From assembly GCA_032622095.1 (NCBI GenBank), contig CP136061.1, positions 67,893,127-67,957,126 of the forward strand: DNA of 64,000 bases. Direction: 5' to 3'. This document shows positions 1 through 11,369 of the stretch, in pieces. Below the pieces are notes generated by a model. That model was not told where the DNA came from. It ran no database searches and worked only from the letters and a program-made list of their open reading frames with translations. Every line of letters begins with the position of its first letter. The stretch's first letter is position 1. This stretch comes from Siphonodentalium dalli. Lineage: Eukaryota > Mollusca > Scaphopoda > Gadilida > Siphonodentaliidae. Made by a program: the position numbers and the translations under genes.

Positions 1-507
1 TACGCATCACTAAATTTGTGTCCGCCTAAAAAAATAGTTCCAACCCAATGGTTAAATATTACACACAAAAACTCAATTATAAAGACAACTAACAATTTAA
101 TACGTAATAAAAACAGTTAGAACATATCGGAGTTTCGAACGTTGTACAGTCTCTCGCGGAATTTCTCATAGTTCCAGTGTTAATACACGCGCGCCAAAAT
201 GTTTTTACGTTTTTTAGCGGAAGTATCTACAGTGAGATACCAATATCTAATGATTGCTATATAAAAATGGCGACTTGAAGAGATAAAGGAATTTTTGGTG
301 GAAAGTTCAATTTCACTTGTATTGTATTATGAGCGGTCCTTAACAAGAAAGATGTAAATAAAATTATAAAGCAAAAGATAAAACATACGTACAAGAACAT
401 AGTGAGTGTTTGCCTTGACAGAAAACAAGCAATTAGATCATTTTCTGCGACGAAATTGGTGTCACCTATTGTCGATTGAACATGTCAGAAAAAAACGCAG
501 TACTCCA
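1..507. other. AT-rich leader before ORF1-like gene, no gene seen
   Basis: I see no convincing coding sequence here. The reading frame of the ORF1-like protein is open back to about 406, but without an ATG before 508. An out-of-frame ATG at 482 opens only a nine-codon frame. This stretch may be the 5' leader of the retroelement ORF that follows. Confidence 0.4.
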
Positions 508-1437
508 ATGAGCTCTACTTCGAGTGCGGATAACAGCTTGTCATCGGAGCAAGATAAGGGCGCTTCTAAAAACAAAAAGAATGTAAATGTTCCTCCAAAA
601 AAGCAGAAACTTATCACAAATGGAAGTGGTCAAATTCAGAAAACAATACAATTCGGTCCTGAAAAAGTTAAAAATGATGGAAACCAACTTGACAAAATAC
701 TGGCGGAAATAAACTCAATGAACACAAAATTGGAAGCATTAGTAACGAAAGATCACCTAAATCAACAATTAATGCCGTTGGTGAAGACTGAAGATCTGGA
801 CAAGAAGTTGGAAAAAATGAAAATTGACTTTGACAAAAAAGTAGAAAATGTAAACGAAGAATTCAAGGGAAAAATGTTTGACACAGAAACAAGAATGGAC
901 AATATGGACAAGAAAATTACTGAACTGAAAGATGATTCTGTAAAAAAATATATAATTATAAACAATATTACCCTAGAAAACATCAAACTACACGAAAAGC
1001 TAAACAGACTCGAGCAACAAACACGCAAAGATAGCATAAGGATATATGGTATTGGAAACGACAAGGAGGGGGAAACAGCCGATGAATGTGAATCTGAAGT
1101 TGTTAAAATACTGCAGAATAACCTGAAATTAAAACTAAACAAAGAGGACATAAGTATTGCCCACAGACTCGGGCCATATGTGAATAGCCAAAACAGAGGC
1201 ATCATATGTCAATTTGTGACAAGGAGAGTGAAGAATCTGGTGATTCAGACCAGGAGGCAACTAAAAGGACAAAAAATTGTTATAAAGGAGGACCTCACAG
1301 AACTAAACAGCAAGCTAATCAAGAAAGCAAAAGAAACAGAGGGCGTAGAAGACTCTTGGAGTTACAATGGCAAACTTTTGGTGAAATATACAGTCAGTCA
1401 ACAGAAGAAAATTATTAATACTTCTTCTGACATCTAA
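508..1437 (+). CDS. LINE ORF1-like RNA-binding protein (coiled coil plus RRM-like domain)
   Basis: This intact 309-residue ORF starts at the first in-frame ATG (508), followed by a Ser-rich then Lys-rich basic N-terminus. Residues about 61-172 are a heptad-rich, highly charged coiled coil. From about residue 173 the sequence RKDSIRIYGIG opens an RRM-like domain with the family hallmarks AHRLG and a basic C-terminal region ending in VEDSWSYNGKLLVKY. This architecture matches ORF1 proteins of non-LTR retrotransposons, which trimerise through the coiled coil, coat element RNA and act as chaperones during target-primed reverse transcription. No ORF2 follows directly; a tandem repeat field does. 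The decayed ORF2 at 7.7-10.8 kb may belong to a different, older element. The intact frame suggests a young insertion or a domesticated copy; I cannot distinguish these. Confidence 0.75.
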   Translation: MSSTSSADNSLSSEQDKGASKNKKNVNVPPKKQKLITNGSGQIQKTIQFGPEKVKNDGNQLDKILAEINSMNTKLEALVTKDHLNQQLMPLVKTEDLDKKLEKMKIDFDKKVENVNEEFKGKMFDTETRMDNMDKKITELKDDSVKKYIIINNITLENIKLHEKLNRLEQQTRKDSIRIYGIGNDKEGETADECESEVVKILQNNLKLKLNKEDISIAHRLGPYVNSQNRGIICQFVTRRVKNLVIQTRRQLKGQKIVIKEDLTELNSKLIKKAKETEGVEDSWSYNGKLLVKYTVSQQKKIINTSSDI

Positions 1438-1559
1438 ATAATAAATACATATTGAGGGCCAATGGCATGGCCAATCTTTGCATCTTTGCATAATTATTTG
1501 TGTACATATATAGTTATCCTTGAATAAGACATGTAAAATTCTCAACATATCAAGCTACT

Positions 1560-4500
1560 GTAAAAAGAGTAGTCCTTTAATTCATATAACTGAATCCAAA
1601 AGATACCACATTATTTGTGATTTGAAATTTACTGAACAAATTAAATTACATAGAGTTGTCTTTTCATTATCATAGGCTATAAATACTAATTTGTATATGG
1701 AAGGTAATGCTTATTTATATGCACACATTTGATATATTGTTTATTATATGTCACCTGCTGGCTAAAAATAAAATATATTTGTATGCTGCTTGTCCTAATC
1801 TATAAACTGGATTGGAACAAGTTGTATGCTAGTATATATATTGACTGAAAAATAGTATACTAGTATATTTATTGACTGAACAAATTAAACTATGTGCAAT
1901 GTTTTTTTCACTATCAAAAAGACTCCACATAACATCTGGTCTATGAAACAAATGGTATATTATATGGAACTTAATGACTGTGTACATACAGTTGGTACCT
2001 TATATTATTATATGCCACCTGCTGGCTGAAATAACATAATACATTATCTGTACAAACAAGTTGTACATTATATAAAATTTAATAGCTATGTGTGATCAAA
2101 CATCTGGCATACTATTTGTAATATGATACCTACTAGCTAAATGTAATTATTAGTGTATACTGTCTGTTGTAATCCATATATTGGCTTGGAACAGGTGGCA
2201 TACTGATATAGTCACATAACTGAATACATTAAACAATCTTCATAAGATACCACATTATTTGTGATTTGAAATTTACTGAATAAATTAAATTATATACAGT
2301 TGCCTTATCATTATCATAAGCTCAACATACTAAATGGTGTATGAAATGTAATGCTTATTTATATAGACATATTTTTCATTATCATAAGCTCAACATACTA
2401 ATTGGTATATGGAATGTAATGATTATTTATATAGACATATTTGTAAATTGTTTATTATATGCCACCTGCTGGCTAAAAATAAAATATATTTGTGTGCTGC
2501 TTGTCCTGATCCATAAACTGGCTTGGAGCAAGTTGTATACTGGTATATTTATTGACTGAATAATAATATACTAGTATATTTATTGACTGAATAAATAAAA
2601 CTATATAAAATGTTATTTCACTTTCCAAAAGATTCCATATAACATCTGGTCAATGAAACAATTGGTACATTATATGGAACCTAATGACTATGTACATAGA
2701 TTTGATACCTTATTTTTTATATGCCACCTGCTGGCTAAAAATAAAATATATTTGCGTGCTGCTTGTCCTGATCCATAAACTGGCTTGGAGCAAGTTGTAT
2801 ACTGGTATATTTATTGACTGAATAATAGTATTCTAGTATTCTTATTGACTGAATTAAACTACATACAATGTTATTTCACTTTTCAAAAGATTACACATAA
2901 CATCTGGTATATGAAACAATTGATACATTATATGGTACTTAATGTATGATTATGTACATACATATATTTGGTACCTTATTTATCATATGCCACCTGCTTG
3001 CTGAAATAACATGATAATACATAATACATGTATGTACAAACAATTTGTACATTATATGAAATTCAATAGCTATTTATGTGCAAACATCTGGTATATTATA
3101 TGTTATATGTCACCTGCTGACTAAATATAAAATATTATTGTATGCTTCTTGTTATAATCCATATATTGGTTTAGAACAAGTGGCACACTCGTATATGCAT
3201 ATAACTGCTGAACATTATATGAAATTTAATAGCTATTTAAGTGCAAACATCTGGTATATTATATATTATATGACACCTGCTGACTAAATATTAAATATTA
3301 TTGTATGCTGCTTGTATAATCCATATATTGGCTTGGAGCAAGTGTCATACTAGTATATTCATATAACTGCTGAATATTATATAAAATTTAATAGCTATTT
3401 ATGCGCAAATATATGCTATAGTATATGTTATACAACACCTGCTGACTAAATATTGGTTTAGAACAAGTGGCACACTCGTATATGCATATAACTGCTGAAC
3501 ATTATATGAAATTTAATAGCTATTTATGTGCAAACATCTGGTATATTATATGTTATATGACACCAGTTGACAAATATGCAATATTATTGTATGCTGCTTG
3601 TTATAATCCATATGTTGGCTTGGAACAAGTGGCATACTAGTATATTCATATAACTGCTAAACATTATATGAAATTTAATAGCTATTTATGTGCAAACATC
3701 TGGTATATTGTATGTTATATGACACCTGCTACCTAAATATAAAATATTATTGTATGTTGCTTGTTATAATCCATATATTGGCTTGGAACAAGTGGCATAC
3801 TAGTATATTCATATAACTGCTGAATATTATATGAAATTTAATAGCTATTTATGTGCAAACATCTGCTATATTATATGTTATACGACACCTGCTGACTAAA
3901 TATAAAATATAATTGTATACTGCTTGTTATGATCCATATATTGGCTTGGAACAAGTGTCATACTGGTATATGCACATAACTGCTAAACATTATATGAAAT
4001 TTAATAGCTATTTATGTGCAAACATCTGGTATATTATATGTTATATGACACCTGTTGACTAAATATACAATATTATTGTATGCTGCTTGTTATAATCCAT
4101 ATGTTGGCTTGGAACAAGTGGCATACTAGTATATTCATATAACTGCTGAACATTATATGAAATTTATTAGCTATTTATGTTCAGACATCTGGTATAGTAT
4201 ATGTTATATGACACCTGCTGGCTAAATATAAAATATTATTGTATGCTGCTTGCTATAATCCATATGTTGGCTTGGATCAAATGGCATACTAGTATATTCA
4301 TATAACTGCTGAACATTATATGAAATTTAACAGCTATTTATGTGCAGACATCTGGTATATTATATGTTATATGACACCTGCTGACTAAATATAAAATATT
4401 ATTGTATGCTGCTTGTTATAATCCATATATTGGCCTGGAACAAGTGGCATACTAATATATTCATATAACTTAATAAATTAAACTATATCCAAAATATACC

Positions 4501-4640
4501 ACACTATTTGTGATTTGAAGTTTACTTAACAAATTAAATTATATGCAGTTACCTTTTCATTACAATAGGCTCTACTTACTAACTAGTATATGAAATGTAA
4601 TACTTATTTATATACACACATTCAGTATATTGCTTGCTAT
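1560..4640. repeat. AT-rich complex tandem repeat, ~163-bp unit
   Basis: The region is built from degenerate copies sharing landmarks in fixed order: ATAACTGCTGAACATTATAT, AATTTAATAGCTATTTATG, a CACCTGCTGRCTAA box, a GTATGCTGCTTGT box and TTGGCTTGGAACAAGTGGCA. The first landmark recurs near 3201, 3363, 3487, 3649, 3813, 3976, 4139, 4302 and 4465, so spacing is about 162-164 bp with one short unit of about 124 bp. Copies left of about 3000 are more diverged and of irregular length. Short frames inside are not genes. Confidence 0.85.
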
Positions 4641-4960
4641 ATGCCACCTGCTGTATATATTTATGAAAAAGATATATATTTCTAAAAAAAAAAAAAAAAA
4701 TACTTGCAAAGAAATATTTAAGTAACTTTAACTTTTAAACTGTCACAATAAATGCATCATGTGCCCACCCCACCAACTACACTAAGACTCGTGACACTAT
4801 ATGACACCTGCTGTATATATTTATAAAAAAGATATATATTTCTAAAAAAAAAAAAAAAAAGACTTGCAAAGAAATATTTAAGTAACTTTAACTGTTAAAC
4901 TGTCACAATAAATGAATCATATGCCCTACCCCGCCAACTACACTAAGATAAATGACAAAG
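4641..4960. repeat. Two-copy 160-bp direct duplication with internal poly(A)
   Basis: Two adjacent units (4641-4800 and 4801-4960) are nearly identical. Each begins with the same CACCTGCTG box used in the 163-bp array, then carries a run of about 17 A and a shared segment ending in CAACTACACTAAGA. The shared box suggests the unit grew from the neighbouring array. Confidence 0.8.
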
Positions 4961-5854
4961 CACCCTAATTATTAGGGAACACATGGCAAGACCCTCATTA
5001 CAAAGTATAGTTGATGAAAAATCAGTTAAATCATCAATTCCCTCAAAGAATATTAACCCTCCACCACCCATAACTAATCATTACATTAAGAACCCCCTTA
5101 TTATTCTTCAATAATATCATTAACCCAACCAGGCCGATCCTATTGTACAATAATCATCAAAGTCAATTATGAGTCCCCCACCCCATCAAACATATCCAGG
5201 CAATTAATTCTTTATGAACCACAGAAGTACCACCTACTGATAAGAAATAATAAACTTCAGAAACCCCATATTACTCTCAAATGATAATATAACCCAACCA
5301 GGCCTATCCGTACTAAGTATGACCCCCCCCCCCCCGCCCCAACAATCAGGCACGTTGGGGAGGGGGCACATGGACATGCAGCACATGTACATGTATAACG
5401 CTATAGGAACTTACTAATCCGACTGCAAATCAGCACACAAAATCTACCTCAAAATTGACAACTATAACTCTCCGTGTGTCCCTTTCTGTGAAAACTGGCA
5501 GCAATATAACAAAATAAGAACATCAAGCATTCGTGAAAATTATCCTCGAAGTTGTCGCCGTTGAATAAATACAGAGATTCACTGCATGGCCGAAAAAAAC
5601 AGACACACTCATACCATACGCATCAAACGCACGAAATTATCGGCTGTGTGTGGCACAATAAAAATGTCGAACACTCGGACAGAGGTCAGACTACCTCAAT
5701 TGATACCCGTCCAATTGACCCACTTACACTAAATAACGCAGATAAAGACGGGATATAGCAGTCAATCTACTTGGATCCGACAGATCGACAAAATACAACG
5801 ACCTGGATGTAGGAACAATATATATGCGGAGTACATAACAGTCCACTGTCTATT
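4961..5854. other. Non-coding, C-rich stretch with poly(C) run
   Basis: No gene is supported. The left part is rich in CCACC/CCCC words, with a poly(C) run near 5322-5335. The right part is ordinary AT-rich sequence. Small frames here have no recognisable protein features. Confidence 0.5.
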
Positions 5855-6264
5855 TTAAAGGTGCTCGGTCCGATCGGGCGCTCCTAGATTGCTGTTTCTT
5901 TGGCCCCGCGTTTAGAGAGCGTTTGGTTCGAGTCGGGGGCCGTCCGTCGGGGCTCGGAGTGATTGTTTGTGGGGCGGAGCTTGCCTGTCGGACGGGCGGT
6001 CTTGCGGATGGGGATGGATGGCTCCAAGTCAGGTGGTAATAATAGCCACTTGATTTTGGGGTTATTCATCTTTGACTGCGGGGCCGTCCGTTTGGCCGGC
6101 GTGTTCTGCCACGCGGGCAGTGGGTTCGCGGGCTTTGGGCGTCGATGTCTGGTCGTCCTGGGCTTTAATGTGTGGATTCCTCGGCTCAAATCGGATATTT
6201 TTTGCCTCCGGGACCGGAGGGGTATAGTGGGTTGGGGGCGTCTGGTCGGTTTGAGTACCTTTAA
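5855..6264 (+). mobile_element. TTAA-flanked MITE, family A copy 1 (G-enriched)
   Basis: The ends are TTAAAGGTGCTCGGTCCGAT and, inverted, GTTTGAGTACCTTTAA, with TTAA at both outer edges as left by piggyBac-type transposases. The interior aligns with family A copies at 30970 and 29984, sharing for example TTTCTTTGGC, TTCGAGTCG and GCGGATG. This copy is unusually G-rich compared with both relatives, mostly through A-to-G differences on the plus strand. Frames on both strands here are by-products of that composition. Confidence 0.75.
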
Positions 6265-7040
6265 GGAATATTGTCCATATACAGGTGTGAGAAAAAAATT
6301 AGATATAGTGTCAACTATTTGATTGCACATAATTATGCCTAAGGGTGCGTTCAAGCGCTGGAGGGTTAGCGCGGTATGGTCTTGCGGGAGTTTTGTCGTG
6401 GAGAACGGTATGGTGTCGGGATTGGGGCGGGGGCATGCACACGGGATCCATATGTATCGTGGCTAACTGTGTGTGAGGTGTGATCTCGGTGGTTCGGCCT
6501 GTGGTGATGCTGCCGGAATTTGCCTGTAAATAGCGTACAATTATATCGCAAGAATAAATCATGCATGTGTTTGAGGGCAAATTCCGGTAGCGCCGTTGCA
6601 GGTGGAGCTACATGGGGTTTGCTTATCATGTCTTTTACTTTGGTGGGTTTGCATGTTGTGTGCGTGCGTCCGTTCTTTTTCTGGCGCCGTGCGGTTTTCT
6701 GTGGCGGAGTGCCCGCGATGGCGTGCCGTGCATGCGGACTTGCTGGCGTATGGACGTCCCTAACCTCTCGACTTTTGTTATTATTGTTATTGTATTGATT
6801 ATACCTTTATTGTTTTTAGTATATACAATCATTTATTGCATGAATGGTCTATCTCTTCCATGCCACAAATACAACAACAAAAATTCTAAATAAAAAATCC
6901 ATAATTGAGGATTCTAACAAGATAGAGTTATCCTTCGTACTACACTCTTCGAGTACTCCGAACATTTTCGCCCGAATTTCTGTTCTAAAACTGTCTCACA
7001 GATGTAATAAGAAACACCGCGAAGAGATAGATCATCTTTA
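6265..7040. other. A-depleted, G/T-rich tract with a small hairpin, then AT-rich sequence
   Basis: The G-enriched composition of the adjacent MITE continues to about 6760, then falls back abruptly to AT-rich DNA. A short hairpin with arms GCCGGAATTTGCC and GGCAAATTCCGG lies near 6509-6592. I see no gene; frames in the tract have no family resemblance. Confidence 0.45.
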
Positions 7041-7680
7041 ATTCTTCAAACCAGGTAAAGGTGGTCCTGTCAGAGAATGGTTATGTCGATGTTCCGATCT
7101 GAAACACTGGAATTAGCATTATATATATACATGAATTATGGTATAATCTTCCTTCGTATTTATATTCATTCTACGTGTTTTGGCGATATTCTATATATGG
7201 GTCACTGACATGGCGGTGCTGTGGCAGGACACGCATTTACCTTGATTTACACGTTTATAGTTGGAATACTGGAATATACTGTTCGTTTGATAAATTTTAA
7301 CCCATTACGAAAATAAATAGTAATCAAATGAATCTCAAAATTCATAATAAATAAATAACAAAAGAAACTTAACCATGTGCTAAGGATATACTTCCCCACA
7401 CATGTCATTATAGTAAATAACTATACATTATAAACATATATATGAGCGGACTATATTACATAGACACCAGTAATGTAGCTAGAATCCAAAATATTTGATT
7501 TATTTTAAAACAATGGACCAAACGAATGCAACGCTTTCCCACCAATATATTTCTAAATTCTATTTATGTTTATCCAGAATGTATTTGATATTGAATATCC
7601 AAACCACCTATGTCTAATTATGGTCGAACGCCTCTCCATAATTCTAGAATGTCACCAATTGGGCTTTAGTAATAACTCAA
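7041..7680. other. Non-coding AT-rich spacer
   Basis: Nothing recognisable is seen here. It may contain the 5' end of the downstream LINE, but I see no promoter or boundary. Confidence 0.4.
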
Positions 7681-7701
7681 AAAAGGAAAACAATAAATAT
7701 C

Positions 7702-9283
7702 ATGATCGGTGAAATAAATCTTGGTGAACTCCAGGCTGGTAAAAAATATGACTTCACAAACAGATATGGGAGAGATGACTGTGATGAAAAAATCGACCCA
7801 TACGAACTCATGAATCACTCTTGTGATTATTATGCACCCACTCAATTCCGGGCCAATATAAAACAATCAAAGAAAGGCACCTCGTTATTAGGCCTTAACT
7901 GCCGAAGTCTAAATGCGAACTGGGATTCATTCAAAGACTTATTATGTAATATCCAAAAATAACGACAATATCTTCGACGTCATAGCCCTATCTGAAATAT
8001 TCCGGATCTAGGAAACATATATATTACCCAGGTATCAACCTTTCGAATACGCAACGCGTCCAGATAACGACGATGGTAGAGGTGGGGTTGGATTATTTAT
8101 AAAAAATGGCATAACATTTAGAAATAGACCTGACTTATCTATATTTATACCACACGTCGCAGAAACGCTATTTGTTGAAATTAATCCTAACAAAAAAAAC
8201 TCATATGTGGTAGGAGTAATATACAGACCTAACACAGCCCCAAGAGCAGATATCGATGAATTCATGACTTATATAGATGCCATAATGGTCAAACTCAATG
8301 AATCGAACGCTAAAGCATATTTGATTGGGGACTTCAACATTGACCTACTAAACTCTGATAATCATACGAAAACCGGAGATTTTATAGATAACATATTTGA
8401 GCGGGGTTACCTCCCTGTGATTACAAAACCTACTCGGGTCACGGAATACTCAGCAACATTAATTGACCATATCCATACGAACTCGAAGTGGAAATATGAC
8501 TGCGGAATTATATTATCAGATGACTCTGATCATTTTGCAACGTACTACATTGAAAATGAATTACATCAAAATTATATTAACTCAGCACAACAATCCCTAC
8601 AACCCATTCGAATAATTAATGAAAAAAATATAAATTCATTTAAAGAAATCCTAGGCAGTCTATCGTTTGACTCAGTTTTCGGCTGCAATTCAGCAGAACA
8701 AGCGTATGAAAAATTTATAGAACAGTATATATCAGCATATGAGCAAGCCTTCCCTCTCAGATACACCGAACAAAGGAAAAAATATATCAAAAGAGAACCT
8801 TGGATTACAAACGGCTTATTGCAATCATCATTGAATAAAAGTAAGCTATTCACTAAAAAAATAGCACAGCCATCGACAATCAATATAGATAAATATAAAG
8901 CATATTGTAAAATATTCAACCAACTGAAGAGGAAGAGCAAAAACCAGTACTATAACTCAATTCTCGAAGAAAATAAAAATAACATGAGACGAACATGGAC
9001 CATATTAAAAGATGCTCTTAAATTATCAACATGTTCACATAGTCTTCCAAAAAATATAAAATTTCGAAACAGAACAACTTCAGATCCGGCAACTATTGCG
9101 CAATCATTTAACGAATATTTCGCAACAATAGGTCAGAATACAGCTAATAACGTAGAGAAAATTCAGGATATACAACCTCTTGATTATATGTCTGAAAAAA
9201 ACCAAAAGAACTTCTTTCTCTCAGAAACATCATTGTCGGAGATTGTAGATATTTGCACCAAAATGTCCAATAAAAGCTTGTAG
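7702..9283 (+). pseudogene. LINE ORF2, endonuclease part, broken
   Basis: The frame opens with an N-terminal segment leading to LLGLNCRSLNAN, the first APE-endonuclease motif, and ends at a stop at 7960-7962. A shifted frame resumes with IFDVIALSE, which contains the catalytic Glu, then hits an in-frame TAG near 8004. It continues with GGVGLFIKNG, VVGVIYRP, GDFNIDLL (Asp/Asn pair), TLIDHIHTN and the C-terminal SDDSDHF motif that carries the catalytic Asp-His. The linker to RT runs to a stop at 9281; a different frame just before it reads into the RT part. At least two frameshifts and one nonsense codon make the product non-functional. Confidence 0.85.
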
Positions 9284-10812
9284 ACTTTTTTAATATATCA
9301 ACGAAGCTAATGAAAAGTACTATAAATCAAACAGCAAACGCGCTTTCATACATAATAAATTTATCTTTCAAACAAGGCGTTGTTCTTAAAAAAATGAAAA
9401 TCTCCAGAGTAGTACCAATATACAAAAATAGTGCCCGTGAAAATATTGAAAATTATAGACCAATCAGTATTCTTCCCGCTTTCTCTAAAATTATGGAAAA
9501 ACTTATGCATAAACGTTTAAACTCGTTCTTAACAAAATTTGATATCCTCCACGAAAACCAATTTGGATTTAGAGCAAACCACTCAACAACCCACCCATTA
9601 CTTCATTTATTACATCATATTGCCGAAAATAACGACAAAAAGACACGAGACTCTACATTAGCAATCTTTATTGACCTTTCAAAGGCTTTTGACACAATCA
9701 GTCATGAAATACTCCTACAAAAGCTTGACCATTATGGTATCAGGGGCATAACCAAGAAATGGTTCACGAGTTACTTGGAGGGTAGACAGCAATATGTCGA
9801 AATCGAACATGAAAAATCAAATATGCTCAATATTAGCTGTGGGGTGCCTCAAGGATATATTTTAGGGCCGCTACTTTTTCTCATATACGTCAACGATATG
9901 CCCAATAGCACGTGTTTGAACATACTTTCATTTGCAGACAACACAACCCTCCATATTTCTGGAAATGACCACCGCCAAATTGAAAAACAAGTTAATTTAG
10001 AATTGAAAAAAGTTCACAATTGGTGCTGTAGCAATAAATTGGTTATTAATATAACAAAAAGTAAGTACATGTTACTACATCCAACTAATAATGACTTTAA
10101 ATGGAATATTCTTAAAATAAAACTGAACAACGAGCCACTAACACGAATTGGAAACGTTAGACCGGAACAATGTATGAAATTCCTCGGAATTAATATTGAT
10201 GAAAATCTCACCTTCAAATATCACATATCAATGGTAAAAACACGGATATCCAATGCAATGTACTGCATCAATAAGGTTAAACGTATACTTCCCAAAAACT
10301 GTTTGAAAACTTTATACTTTTCTCTAATCCACAGTCATCTCATATATGGGTTGCCAATTTGGGGTCATGCTGACACTGGAAATACTCTCTTCAAACAACA
10401 GAAAAAAGCCATCCGTATCATGGCAAACAGAACGTATAGAAGCCACACAGAGCCAATATTTCGCAAAGAAAAGATTCTAAAATTTTATGACATGTATCGG
10501 TTACAATCGGCCACTTTTGTATTTGATTGGACAAAAGGAAACCTTCCGAAATCATTTGATATTTCGTTTGAATATACAACTGCTAATACTCGACAAGCTG
10601 GCAATTTGAAAGCATTAACCCCGAGAACGACATTTACTTCTATACTACCCAAACACGCGTTTCCGTGCATATGGAACTTATTGGATAAAAATCTGAAAAA
10701 TATCAGATTTCGAAATAGATTGAAAAAAGAATTGAAAAATAAATATTTATTGCAATATGCAACAAAAGTTAAATGCAACAACTCATTTTGTCAAGACTGT
10801 AAAGTGGCTTAA
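9275..10812 (+). pseudogene. LINE ORF2, reverse transcriptase part, altered active site
   Basis: After the frameshift near 9275 the frame stays open for about 500 residues. It shows RT blocks in order: VVPIYK, NYRPISILPAFSKIMEKL, QFGFRANHST, AIFIDLSKAFDTISHEIL (motif A, Asp present), CGVPQGYILGPLLFLIY (motif B) and LSFADNTTLH (motif C). Motif C is normally ADD; here the second Asp is Asn (codon 9940-9942), which should abolish polymerase activity. Thumb and C-terminal regions follow, ending in a Cys-rich CNNSFCQDC motif like that seen at the end of many invertebrate LINE ORF2 proteins. A poly(C) run follows the stop. Confidence 0.88.
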
Positions 10813-11243
10813 TATATAGCATTGACCCCTAATCCCCCCCCCCCCCCATCATTGTAGTAACTGTAGTGCAGTCTGGTATGTTCACCTTAACATGTTGGCG
10901 GGACGAAATGATAAACTGCTTCCTACATATCGATATATGAATTCCTCGATAACCTGAAACAAATACCTATTTCAGCAACAACGATCATTCAATGCATTTG
11001 ATAATCGGAAGCCATTATTTTCTTAACCAATGAAGAATTAAAACAGCCCCGGCCATACCCCATCATTAGTGACAGATTTATTATAAGCCCATGAAAACTA
11101 CCAATACATATGTATTAACACATGCATGTAGATGCATCCCATAAGTGGTTTGGATACCTTGTTTGTCTATTATGAACTACATTCTATCATTTTCATTATC
11201 ATTTCACTTCATTAGTTGCCACTTCATGTTTGTATACGAAGGG

Positions 11244-11277
11244 GCGACGGGAAGACGGCCCATCTGGGCCATGTCGC
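11244..11277 (+). other. 3' UTR stem-loop of the LINE
   Basis: GCGAC pairs with GTCGC, and inside it GGCCC pairs with GGGCC across an ATCT loop. The position just upstream of the ATC-repeat tail suggests the RNA signal that the LINE reverse transcriptase recognises. Confidence 0.55.
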
Positions 11278-11369
11278 TCCTGTATAATATCATTTTTGTT
11301 TGTTTATTATCACCATTGTCATAAGCTTGTAAATATTATACAAATAAACAATCATCATCATCATCATCT

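Larger units (their letters stand above)
7690..11369 (+). mobile_element. Decayed non-LTR retrotransposon with (ATC)n tail
   Basis: The element carries an ORF2 with an apurinic-like endonuclease followed by reverse transcriptase and a long 3' UTR that ends in about six ATC repeats (11351-11369). A stem-loop near 11244-11277 (outer stem GCGAC/GTCGC, inner GGCCC-ATCT-GGGCC) sits about 75 bases before the tail, typical of the 3' signal recognised by the element's own RT. Motif style (LGPLLFLIYVNDM, microsatellite tail) fits the Jockey/CR1/L2 assemblage; I cannot assign the clade. The 5' boundary is uncertain. It may lie in a giant intron of the esterase gene whose last exon is at 13670. Confidence 0.85.

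Noticed and set aside
5884-6629. Frames of 87-156 codons on the minus strand and 119 on the plus strand
   Set aside because: They arise from the G-rich, A-poor (stop-poor) composition of a MITE and its flank, not from a protein family.
8572-8940. 122-codon minus-strand frame
   Set aside because: It is antisense to the LINE ORF2 linker region.
508-11369. ORF1 at 508 and ORF2 at 7702 as one autonomous LINE
   Set aside because: They are separated by more than 6 kb that includes a tandem array and a MITE, and differ in decay; a single element is not supported.
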